This document shows, piece after piece, positions 8,677 through 15,716 of a DNA stretch of 42,022 nucleotides. Origin of the DNA: Myxococcaceae bacterium (GTDB lineage: Bacteria; Myxococcota; Myxococcia; Myxococcales; Myxococcaceae); NCBI GenBank assembly GCA_019694595.1, contig JAIBBQ010000033.1, forward strand, positions 1 through 42,022. The letters run 5' to 3'. A program made the position numbers and the translations under genes. The notes beneath the pieces were generated by a model. That model ran no database searches and had not been told where the DNA came from. It worked only from the letters and a program-made list of their open reading frames with translations. Each line of letters opens with the position of its first letter. Within the stretch, counting starts at the first letter, position 1.

Positions 8677-9366
8677 ATGATGCTCGCCCTGGCGCTCGCT
8701 TCCACCCTCACCGCCTACACGCCGTCGGCGCGGCTGCTCACCGCCGACGACGCCGCCGAGCAAGACGCCGCGGCGCCGTCCAGCGCGAGCGCCATTCCCC
8801 AGAGCGTCTCGCCCGGCACCCCGGTGCCGCCCGCGGCCTACGTGCCCCCGCCCACGCCGCCGCAGCCGCGCAAGTCGGTGAGCTTCCTGCTCGCCGGCGG
8901 GGAATTCGTCGTCGGCGCGGCCACCGGCTACCTGGGCCTGCTCCTGGGCATCCTGGGGAACTTCCGGTCCGGGGGGCTCACCATTCCTCCCGACGTCACC
9001 GACATCTTGCTGCTCGCCGCGCTCCCCGCGGGCCTCGCCACCGCCGGCGCCTGGCTCATCGGGCTCTTCGACCTGTCGCAGCGCGGCTTCTTCTCGAACC
9101 TCTTCTTCGCGGTGCTGGGCGGCGCGCTGGGCGAGCTGGTGGGCGTGGGCGCCGGCGTGCTGGTGGGGCGCAGCGCCGCGCCGAGCGACTCGTCACTCGC
9201 GGGCATCATCGCGGTGTCGATGGGGCCGGCCTTCGCCGCGCTGGGGGCGATGTTCTTCATGGAGCTCTTCAAGCCCGGCGAGCTGCCCGCGCACGCCTCG
9301 GTGCTCTTCGTGCCCGACGGCCGCGGGGGCCTCGCCGCGGGCCCGTCGCTCATCGGCCACTTCTAG
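8677..9366 (+). CDS. Polytopic membrane protein of unknown function
   Basis: A 229-residue protein beginning Met-Met-Leu-Ala-Leu-Ala with a short hydrophobic leader, then a Pro/Ala-rich stretch to about residue 65 ('VPPAAYVPPPTPP'). From residue 68 on there are about four hydrophobic segments: around 70-95, 108-128, 135-165 and 172-195, rich in Gly ('LGGALGELVGVGAGVLVG'), a pattern like glycine-zipper helices. The N-terminal leader plus exported Pro-rich part suggest an envelope protein. I recognise no family. Its end is five bases from the convergent adenylate cyclase gene. A start at the second ATG (8680) is equally possible. Confidence 0.65.
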   Translation: MMLALALASTLTAYTPSARLLTADDAAEQDAAAPSSASAIPQSVSPGTPVPPAAYVPPPTPPQPRKSVSFLLAGGEFVVGAATGYLGLLLGILGNFRSGGLTIPPDVTDILLLAALPAGLATAGAWLIGLFDLSQRGFFSNLFFAVLGGALGELVGVGAGVLVGRSAAPSDSSLAGIIAVSMGPAFAALGAMFFMELFKPGELPAHASVLFVPDGRGGLAAGPSLIGHF

Positions 9367-9371
9367 GCCCC

Positions 9372-11525
9372 CTACTTCTCCTGCGCGACCCGCACGCCGG
9401 ACCAGCCGGGCGGCGGCGGGCGGGCCTCGAGCTCGGCGCAGCGCTCGTGGAGCCGGGCCGACGGCGGGTCGCCCAGCTGCGAGGCGAGCAGCGCCCGCGC
9501 CTCGGCGAAGCGCCCGCCGCAGTACGCCGCGAGCGCTTCCTCGTAGACCCGCACCACCTGCGCGCCGACGCGCGGCGCGTCCACCGGGCCGAGCAGCTCG
9601 AAGATGTCGACCGCGGTGGTCTTGCCCTTCACCGCCACCCGGTCGACCTTGCGGAAGGCGAAGCGCTCGCGGGCGAGCGCCGCCGTCTGCTCCGACACCA
9701 GCACCGTGGTGCCGTACTGCTTGTTGAGCGACTCCAGCCGCGCGGCGAGGTTCACGCCGTCGCCGATGGCGGTGAAGTTGAAGCGGTCGGGCGCGCCGAA
9801 GTTGCCCACCAGCACCTCGCCGGTGTGCACGCCGTAGCGGGTGACCAGCGGCGGGTGGCCGCCCCACTCGCGCGAGGCGTAGAGCGCCGCCGTCAGGTCC
9901 TGGCAGCGCAGCACCGCCGCGCAGGCGTGCACCGCGTGCTCTTCCACGGTGCGGGCCGAGTTCCACAGTGCCATCACCGCGTCGCCGATGAACTTGTCGA
10001 CGATGCCGTGCTCGGCGTGGATGCCCCGGGTCATCGCCTCGAGGTAGCGGCCGAGCTGGTTGGCCACGTCTTCCACCGCGCGGCCCTCGGCGAGGCTGGT
10101 GAAGCCTTCGAGGTCGGTGAACATCATCGACACCGCCTTCACCTGGCCGCCGAGGCGGGGCTCCTGCTGGTCGACGAAGAGCTGGCGCACCAGGTCCACC
10201 GGCACGTAGCGGCCCATCGCGCGCATCGCGGTCTTGGCGAGCTCGATGCTGCCCAGCGTCTCTTCCACGTCGGTGAAGTGGGAGCCGGGGTCGCTGGGCT
10301 CGAAGCGGAAGGCGCTCATCTGGCGGGCGCGGTCCTCGATGCGCTCCAGCGCCGCGCGCAGCCGCCGCAGGGTGAAGAGCGTCACCAGGAAGACCGCGGC
10401 GAGCAGGCCCGCCGCCGCCAGCACGGTGGTGCGCAGCGCGCCGTCGAGCTCGCGGCGGTAGTAGTCGTCGGGGCCCACCACCAGCAGGCGCCACCCCTGG
10501 AACTGCTCGCCCGCGCTCTTGCAGAGGAAGTGGTGGCCGCGGCCGCCGACCGAGAAGGTCCCGCTCCCGCACGCCTCTCCCGCCGACGCGGCGAGCGCCG
10601 CCTCGAGCACCGGATCCGCCGCGGGGTGCATCACCCGCAGGTCGTCGTCGTCGTCCTCGAGCACGTCGCTCGCTCTCGGCCGGGACACCAGGCGGCCGAG
10701 GCCGTCGGCCAGCACCACGCGGTACGGGTCGTCGTCGCCGGGCGCCGCCACGCGGATGGCGCGAAGGCGCCGGTCGATGGAATCGGCGAGCAGGCTCGCC
10801 TTCAGCACCACCAGCTGCCCGTCGAGCATCGCTTCCCCGCGCAGCGCGGTGAGCTGCACCCGGCGCCGCGCTTCCGGGAGCGCCTGGTCGAGCTGGGAAT
10901 ACGAGAGGTCGGACCAGATGGTCTTGCCCAGGAACTCGGGCGAGAGCGGCTTGGTGAAGCTGAAGCTCTCGGTGGGGTCGTTCGCCTGGCCGTCGAGCGT
11001 CGCCGGCAGCGCCATGAGCAAGATGTCCTTGGGCTCGCGGCACTCTTCCCGCGCGCTGAAGCCGGCGCCGTCGCCGCGGGTGACGCGCACGCACAGCCGG
11101 CGCTCGCCGTGCTCGGCCGGCGCGCGGTACGCCGACACCTGCCAGCGCTCGCTGGACTCGACCGCCACCTCGCCGTCTTCATCGACGTGGCCGTGCGCGC
11201 TGGTGAGGGTGACTTCCGAGAGCTCCTTGTCCTCGAGCAGCACCGACACCAGGCACGACTGGGTCTCGAGCGAAGGCCCCAGGCCGCAGCGGCCGGCAGC
11301 GACGCGCGCGCGCAGCGCGGTGAGCGCCTCGTTGCCGCGGTCGAGGTACGCCGAGAGGTCGTCGTGGATCCGCGCCAGCGCCGCGCTTTCCGCCCGCTCC
11401 GCCGCGGCCGCCGCCGCTGCCGAGGTGCCCTGGCGCAGCAGCGCGTACTGGGCGACCAGCACCAGCACCAGCAAGGCCAGCGTGGCCGAGAAGAGCGTCG
11501 CCAGCGTGGTGCGCGGCCAGGTCAT
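9372..11525 (-). CDS. Class III adenylate cyclase with periplasmic sensor domain
   Basis: A 717-residue membrane enzyme. A transmembrane helix at about 8-30 and a second at 366-387 enclose a large periplasmic region (31-365) of Cache-like length, probably a ligand sensor. A short HAMP-like helix follows. The cyclase catalytic domain covers about 460-640: 'MMFTDLEGFTSLAE' gives metal-binding Asp471, 'VDKFIGDAVMALW' gives base-selecting Lys511 and metal-binding Asp515, and 'FTAIGDGVNLAARLE' gives Thr585, Asn592 and Arg596. All catalytic residues needed for cAMP formation are present. The C-terminus adds about 90 residues resembling a TPR pair. It is divergent from the SCP2 gene across a 250-base spacer. 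ATP-to-cAMP conversion is inferred from the Lys/Thr pair; the sensed signal is unknown. Confidence 0.92.
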   Translation of the reverse strand: MTWPRTTLATLFSATLALLVLVLVAQYALLRQGTSAAAAAAAERAESAALARIHDDLSAYLDRGNEALTALRARVAAGRCGLGPSLETQSCLVSVLLEDKELSEVTLTSAHGHVDEDGEVAVESSERWQVSAYRAPAEHGERRLCVRVTRGDGAGFSAREECREPKDILLMALPATLDGQANDPTESFSFTKPLSPEFLGKTIWSDLSYSQLDQALPEARRRVQLTALRGEAMLDGQLVVLKASLLADSIDRRLRAIRVAAPGDDDPYRVVLADGLGRLVSRPRASDVLEDDDDDLRVMHPAADPVLEAALAASAGEACGSGTFSVGGRGHHFLCKSAGEQFQGWRLLVVGPDDYYRRELDGALRTTVLAAAGLLAAVFLVTLFTLRRLRAALERIEDRARQMSAFRFEPSDPGSHFTDVEETLGSIELAKTAMRAMGRYVPVDLVRQLFVDQQEPRLGGQVKAVSMMFTDLEGFTSLAEGRAVEDVANQLGRYLEAMTRGIHAEHGIVDKFIGDAVMALWNSARTVEEHAVHACAAVLRCQDLTAALYASREWGGHPPLVTRYGVHTGEVLVGNFGAPDRFNFTAIGDGVNLAARLESLNKQYGTTVLVSEQTAALARERFAFRKVDRVAVKGKTTAVDIFELLGPVDAPRVGAQVVRVYEEALAAYCGGRFAEARALLASQLGDPPSARLHERCAELEARPPPPGWSGVRVAQEK

Positions 11526-11633
11526 GGAACGGGTCGGGGAGACTCGCTGCGAACGGCATTTTCCCTCAAGGAATCCCGTTGATGCGATGCGTCAATTTCT
11601 CGGGTTCTGGGAAACTGATCCGACCGCTGACGG

Positions 11634-11689
11634 AAAAAATAAAAAAAAGGGTCGTCTCCTTGATCGGCCTCTTCGCTCGCCGGTAGGGT
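11634..11689 (+). promoter_or_regulatory. Putative promoter with A-tract UP-like element for the SCP2/Ala-rich gene cluster
   Basis: A run of 15 bases that is A except for one T (11634-11648) stands out in a very GC-rich region. It is followed by TTGATC at 11660-11665 and TAGGGT at 11684-11689 with an 18-base spacer, a weak but plausible sigma-70-type promoter. The A-tract lies about 48-62 bases before the implied transcription start, the place of an RNA-polymerase UP element. The box matches are imperfect, so the promoter is an inference; the A-tract is directly seen. Confidence 0.4.
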
Positions 11690-11729
11690 GATGTGTCATG
11701 GGAGGGCAGTAGGACATTTCCCAAGGTGT

Positions 11730-11746
11730 GGCTCCTCTTCGGAGCC
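11730..11746 (+). other. Short hairpin in the SCP2 gene leader
   Basis: GGCTCC and GGAGCC form a six-base-pair stem with a five-base loop, ending 17 bases before the GAGGAGG ribosome site at 11764-11770. It may stabilise the mRNA leader. There is no T-run, so it is not a terminator. Confidence 0.3.
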
Positions 11747-11777
11747 CTGAGTTTCCACTCGCTGAGGAGGCATGACC

Positions 11778-12158
11778 ATGAGCAACAACGAAGCGCTGAA
11801 CAAGGAGCTGGACCAGGTGACCCCGGAAGTCTTCTTCCAGCACATCGTCCCGGCGGTGCTGACGGCGACTGCCAAGCAGCGTGAAGCGGCCAAGATGAGC
11901 GGCAGCTTCGAGCTCGCGGTCCTCGACCGCGGCGTGAAGAGCTGGACCGTCGACCTCAACGAGGGCCGCGTCCACGCCGGCACCCACGGCAAGACCGACT
12001 GCTACATCGAGATGTCGCAGAAGGACTTCAGCGACATGATCCACGACCGCCTCGACGTCGAGGCTGCGGTGCGCGCCGGTCGCGTGCGCTTCTCGGGCAA
12101 GGCGCCGGTGCTCGCGCACTTCGCGGCCATCATGCGCCCGTCTGGCGTCGGCTACTGA
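11778..12158 (+). CDS. SCP2 sterol-carrier-like lipid-binding protein
   Basis: A 126-residue protein matching a stand-alone SCP2 domain, which forms a hydrophobic tunnel that binds fatty acyl chains or sterols. I chose the second of two close ATGs (11778) because GAGGAGG at 11764-11770 is seven bases from it but only one base from the ATG at 11772. The domain shows the usual order: 'SWTVDLNEGRVHAG', 'CYIEMSQKDFSDMI', then the small-residue segment with 'VRFSGKAPVLAHFAAIMRP' at the C-terminus. No signal peptide, so cytoplasmic. It heads a likely cluster with two related Ala-rich proteins (12213 and 13383), spaced 54 bases from the first. Lipid binding is inferred from family; the ligand is not known. 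Confidence 0.85.
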   Translation: MSNNEALNKELDQVTPEVFFQHIVPAVLTATAKQREAAKMSGSFELAVLDRGVKSWTVDLNEGRVHAGTHGKTDCYIEMSQKDFSDMIHDRLDVEAAVRAGRVRFSGKAPVLAHFAAIMRPSGVGY

Positions 12159-12212
12159 AGCGGCACTCTCAAACTTCCACACTGAACTTTCACTCAAAGG
12201 ACCAACGAAACC

Positions 12213-13262
12213 ATGAGCGCGAAGATTGGCAGCAACCCGACTCTCCCGAACACCTTCACCACCACCGACAAGGCCCTCGGCAAGTTCGCCGACGGCGCTG
12301 ACGGCGCGGCGAAGGAGCTGCGCAACGAGGCGAAGGCCGACGCGAAGGCTGGCGTCGAGCACCTCGGCAAGGCGGGCGCGAACGTCGCCGGCGCGGCGGT
12401 GAACACCTTCCGCGCGGCCGAGAACGTGGGCCTCGCGGCGCTCGACGGCTCCGTCGCGGTGGTCGCGGCGGCGGCGGCGGGCATCAACGTCCTCGACGCG
12501 AGCCTCCAGGTGCTCCAGGCCGGCGGCTACGTCGGCGTGGCCGGCGCCAAGGCGGCGGCGGGCGCGGTGGTCGCGGGCACCGAGGGTGCGCGCTTCGTGA
12601 CCGCGGAAGGCCTCAAGGCCTCCTCGAGCGGCATGGCGAAGCTCGCCAGCGGCCTGTACCACTTCGCTGGTGTCGACGCGACCGTGACCACCCGCGACCT
12701 CGCGGCGGCCCCGGGCGCCAAGAACACCTCCACCAAGATTTTCGAGTCGGCCGGCCGCAGCCTGGACCGCGCGGGCGCGAACATCGACGAGGCGAAGCAG
12801 GCGCTGCGCACCTCGGGTGAGTTCCTGCAGATCGGCTTCCAGGCCGTCGACCAGGCCATCACCGACCTGGGCGCGGCGGGCATGAACCTCGCTGGCGCGG
12901 CCTGGAACGTGGGCGCGGCGGCGGCGCAGGTCGGCATGGCGGCGGGCCGTCTCGGCGAGGCTGCCGGCAAGGCGGGCCTCTCCGGCGTGGCGGACCTCGC
13001 GGTCCTCGGCGCCAAGCTGGCGCAGATTGCCAACGAGGCGGCGCGTGAAGGCGTCGTCGGCGCTGGCGACATCCTCCAGCTCGGCGCGCGCGCGAGCGCG
13101 GCGGCGGCCAACGCGGTCAAGGTCCCGACCCAGGCCGGCATCGACGTGCAGGTGAAGGACGGCATGGTCGCCCTGAAGGCGCAGCTCCAGCAGGCGATCG
13201 CGGCGAACGCGAACAACCCCGCGCTGCAGTCGAAGCTGCGCGAGGCGCTCGCGGCGGCCTAA
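12213..13262 (+). CDS. Ala/Gly-rich helical protein, member 1 of a paralogous pair
   Basis: A 349-residue protein of strikingly low complexity, very rich in Ala and Gly, with long amphipathic helices and no cysteine. There is no signal peptide; hydrophobic Ala-rich stretches near residues 70-130 are too small-sided for clear membrane spans. An AAAGGA element lies 11 bases before the ATG. Sections it shares with the next gene: N-terminal 'LPNTF' with a following Lys-x-Leu and 'EAK', a central Thr-Thr-Arg, 'REGVVGAGDIL' near residue 285, and a C-terminal pattern ending Pro-x-Leu-x-x-Lys-Leu. Ala codons are mostly GCG. A terminator hairpin follows the stop. Phasin-like granule-surface or lipid-associated proteins have similar composition, and the SCP2 neighbour would suit that, but I recognise no named family. 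Confidence 0.75.
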   Translation: MSAKIGSNPTLPNTFTTTDKALGKFADGADGAAKELRNEAKADAKAGVEHLGKAGANVAGAAVNTFRAAENVGLAALDGSVAVVAAAAAGINVLDASLQVLQAGGYVGVAGAKAAAGAVVAGTEGARFVTAEGLKASSSGMAKLASGLYHFAGVDATVTTRDLAAAPGAKNTSTKIFESAGRSLDRAGANIDEAKQALRTSGEFLQIGFQAVDQAITDLGAAGMNLAGAAWNVGAAAAQVGMAAGRLGEAAGKAGLSGVADLAVLGAKLAQIANEAAREGVVGAGDILQLGARASAAAANAVKVPTQAGIDVQVKDGMVALKAQLQQAIAANANNPALQSKLREALAAA

Positions 13263-13283
13263 GCCGTCTCGTTCGTCTTCAGG

Positions 13284-13325
13284 CGGGGCGCTGCTCGTTC
13301 CGAGGGCGGCGCCCCGCTTCATTTG
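13284..13325 (+). terminator. Intrinsic terminator after the first Ala-rich gene
   Basis: GCGGGGCGC (13284-13292) and its exact reverse complement GCGCCCCGC (13310-13318) form a nine-base-pair GC stem with a 17-base loop, followed by TTCATTT. It begins about 22 bases after the stop codon. The T-run is short, so termination may be partial, letting some transcripts reach the next paralogue. Confidence 0.65.
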
Positions 13326-13382
13326 AAGGCAGTTCCTTTGTCTCGCGCAGTCACCTCATGAAGTCCTCCTGAAGGGGCGACC

Positions 13383-14282
13383 ATGGCTGGCAACACGATT
13401 CGCACTCCGCTGCCGAACACCTTCGACCGCACCGAGAAGACGCTGCGTGAAGGCGCGACGGAGCTGCGCCAGGAAGCCAAGTCGGAGATGAAGCAGGCCG
13501 GGGCGGCGATGGACCGCGCCGGAGAGCGGGTGCAGGACGCGTACGGTCACGTGGCAGACGCGGGCGACAACGCCCTGCGCGCCTCGGTGGCGGGCGCCGA
13601 AGGGTCGGGCCACTTCCTCGCCGGCGTGGGGTACTCCGCCGAAGGCGTCGCGCACGCCACCGCCAGCGGCGCGGGGCGCGTGGCGCACCTGGCGAAGGAG
13701 ACGGTGGAAGTCGTCGGTCGCGCGGCGTCGCGCTTCTTCGAGAAGCTGGCGAAGGTCTTCGCCCGCATGGGCAACGAGAACCTCGTCACCACGCGGTCGA
13801 TTCGCAACACCGACGACGCGCTCAAGGCCTTCTACGAGCTGCAGGGCGAGATGGCGAAGCAGGGCTTCACCAACGCCTCGCAGGAATTCCGCAGCGCCTG
13901 GACGAGCTGGGGCGAGGCGATGGTCGCCAGCATCGAGGCCGGCGGCGACCTCATCGCCGCGGGCGCGAACCTCACCCAGGCCGCGGGCAACGTCGCGCAG
14001 GGGCTGGGGCACGTGACGGCCGCCGGTGCCGCCGAGACTGCAGCGCTGGTGTCGCGGCTCGCCGAGGCTTCGGTGAACGCCGCGCAGGAAGGCGTCATCG
14101 GCGCGGCCGACCTCGCAGCGGTGACGGCGAAGTTCCTCGGCGGCATGGCGAACGTGGTCTCGCTCGACACGCAGCCGAAGATCGAAGTGGGCCTGCAGCA
14201 GCAGGTCTCGCTCCTGCGCGAGTCGCTGCAGGCGCTCGCGAAGCAGCACCCCGAGCTCGCGCCCAAGCTGCTCGCGGTCTGA
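13383..14282 (+). CDS. Ala-rich helical protein, member 2 of a paralogous pair
   Basis: A 299-residue protein with GAAGGGG five bases before its ATG. It shares with the preceding gene the N-terminal 'PLPNTF' followed by Glu-Lys-Thr-Leu and 'EAK', a central 'VTTRS', the 'AQEGVIGAADLA' motif near residue 235 and a C-terminal region of the form Pro-Lys-Ile-x-Val followed by helices ending Pro-Lys-Leu-Leu. It differs by a more charged first third and a less Gly-rich centre. No signal peptide, no clear membrane helix and no cysteine are seen. It is separated from member 1 by a terminator and 120 bases, so it may have its own promoter. Function unknown; a structural or granule-coating role next to an SCP2 protein is only a hypothesis. 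Confidence 0.75.
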   Translation: MAGNTIRTPLPNTFDRTEKTLREGATELRQEAKSEMKQAGAAMDRAGERVQDAYGHVADAGDNALRASVAGAEGSGHFLAGVGYSAEGVAHATASGAGRVAHLAKETVEVVGRAASRFFEKLAKVFARMGNENLVTTRSIRNTDDALKAFYELQGEMAKQGFTNASQEFRSAWTSWGEAMVASIEAGGDLIAAGANLTQAAGNVAQGLGHVTAAGAAETAALVSRLAEASVNAAQEGVIGAADLAAVTAKFLGGMANVVSLDTQPKIEVGLQQQVSLLRESLQALAKQHPELAPKLLAV

Positions 14283-14381
14283 CGCAGTCTCCGCGGCAAC
14301 GCCGAAGGAACGCTTCGCCGACGAAGGTCGCGCTCCGCGCGGCCTGGGGGCGCAAGGCGCGCGGCAACACCTCTGGAGACT

Positions 14382-15659
14382 TCAGCGCGGCGGCTTCGCA
14401 GCGCCCTGGAGCTGGCGCCGGCGTCGCAGCAACACGAGGAGCGCCGCCGGCAGCGCGGCGAGCGGGCCCACCGCATCGGTGCAGCCGCAGCCGACGCGCA
14501 AGGCCTGCTCGCCCGGTCCGCCCGTGCCACCTCCGCTGCCTCCGCTGCCTCCGCCGCTGCTGCTGCCTCCGGCCCCGCCAGCGCCGCCACCTCCACCACT
14601 GCTTCCTCCCCCGCCCCCGGGTCCGCCCCCGGCGGTGACCTGCAGCGAGAGGGTCGACGGCAGCAGGTCCTCGGGCTCGAGGGTGAGCTCGAGCGCCCCA
14701 GTGGAGCCGGGGCGCACCGAGACGTTCCACGGCCCGCTCTCGTCGGGGGCGATGGTCAGCGCCTGGCCGCCGCTGCAGTCGGGGCCGGCGTGAACCGAGC
14801 CGCTGCCCGCCGTCAGCCGCAGGCGCACGACCTCGCGGACCTGGGGCGTGGGCCCCACCGGTGACCCGGACGAGTCGTGCACCGTCAGGGGCCAGGCCGT
14901 GCACGCGCCGAGGGTCGCGCTGGTGGGCGCGCCCGGGGCGCTCGCGAGGTGGCTGGCCGGCGGCCGCTCGGAGAGACGGACGTCGTCCCAGTCGATGGTG
15001 CCGGCGAACTGCCGGGTGCTGGCGAAGGGCACGCCGACCTGGACCTGCTGCGCGGGCCCCGCGTCCCACGAGAAGTCGAGGCCGCTCTGGCGCGTGGTCG
15101 GCCGGCCATCGAGGAAGGGCACGCGCTCGCCCGCGTCGGTGCCCACGCCGAGCCAGCCGAGCTCGAAGAGGTGCCAGCCGCCGTCGACGGGCCCGATGGT
15201 GGCGGAGCCGTAGCCCCCGGTGTCGAAGCCTCCGCAGCGCAGCGAACCGTTCAGCTCGCGGGTGAGCTCCTGCTGGCGCGCGGTCGGCACGCCGCTCGCT
15301 TCCCCCAGCATTGCGAAGGCGAGCGGGCCTTCGGAGCCGACGTCGGTGAAGCGCACCCAGGCACGGAGCCAGGAGTCCCGGCCCGCCGGGCCGAGTGCTT
15401 CCCGGCTGAGGTGGGCGCCAGTCACTGGCCCAGCCGCAGCCGAGGTGACGTCCACGTGGCGCAGCCCGCCGTCGCCCCGGTGGGCGGCGAGGGGGGTGAA
15501 GGACAGCGCGCCTTCGCCGGACACGTTCCGGGTCCACCCGGCGTCGCCGACCACGAGGCCGCGCTCGAAGTCGTCCGCGAAGAGGACGCTCTGGGCCCAC
15601 GCGGGGCGGGCCACGGCCGCCGCGAGCAGCACCACGCGAAGACGCCCCCCGAACGCCAT
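14382..15659 (-). CDS. Surface protein with lectin-like domain and MYXO-CTERM-type tail
   Basis: A 425-residue protein. Residues 1-22 are a signal peptide cleaved after Ala-Trp-Ala. Residues about 25-235 form a beta-rich domain ('FADDFERGL', 'DSWLRAWVRFTD', 'TIDWDDVRLSE') that looks like a concanavalin-type jelly roll used in carbohydrate binding. An Ig-like stretch follows to about 340. Then comes a Gly/Ser linker, and at the C-terminus 'VGCGCTDAVGPL', a hydrophobic stretch and four arginines, the plan of the MYXO-CTERM sorting signal found in myxobacteria. The signal is cleaved and the protein anchored at the cell surface in that family. About 100 bases of gap separate it from the convergent Ala-rich gene, with no strong hairpin. 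Sugar binding is a guess from the fold. Confidence 0.75.
   Translation of the reverse strand: MAFGGRLRVVLLAAAVARPAWAQSVLFADDFERGLVVGDAGWTRNVSGEGALSFTPLAAHRGDGGLRHVDVTSAAAGPVTGAHLSREALGPAGRDSWLRAWVRFTDVGSEGPLAFAMLGEASGVPTARQQELTRELNGSLRCGGFDTGGYGSATIGPVDGGWHLFELGWLGVGTDAGERVPFLDGRPTTRQSGLDFSWDAGPAQQVQVGVPFASTRQFAGTIDWDDVRLSERPPASHLASAPGAPTSATLGACTAWPLTVHDSSGSPVGPTPQVREVVRLRLTAGSGSVHAGPDCSGGQALTIAPDESGPWNVSVRPGSTGALELTLEPEDLLPSTLSLQVTAGGGPGGGGGSSGGGGGAGGAGGSSSGGGSGGSGGGTGGPGEQALRVGCGCTDAVGPLAALPAALLVLLRRRRQLQGAAKPPR
14521..14635 (-). repeat. Gly/Ser-coding low-complexity tract
   Basis: In-frame tract of Gly-Gly-Ser and Gly-Gly-Gly codons that forms the flexible linker before the sorting tail of the lectin-like surface protein. 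Nearly repetitive C/G-rich DNA, a possible site of replication slippage. Confidence 0.7.
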
Positions 15660-15716
15660 CGGCCACGGACCTTAGCCCGTGGCCGAGAGGAAGCCCTCCG
15701 CCGGGGGGCGGAGGCG

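Noticed and set aside
11634-11648. A-rich run as a terminator T-tract for the cyclase side
   Set aside because: On the minus strand it would be a T-run, but it lies upstream of the cyclase start rather than after a gene, and there is no GC stem directly before it on that strand.
11526-11771. Small gene in the cyclase-SCP2 spacer
   Set aside because: Possible short frames have no ribosome site and no coding-like third-position GC pattern; the spacer is better explained as regulatory DNA.
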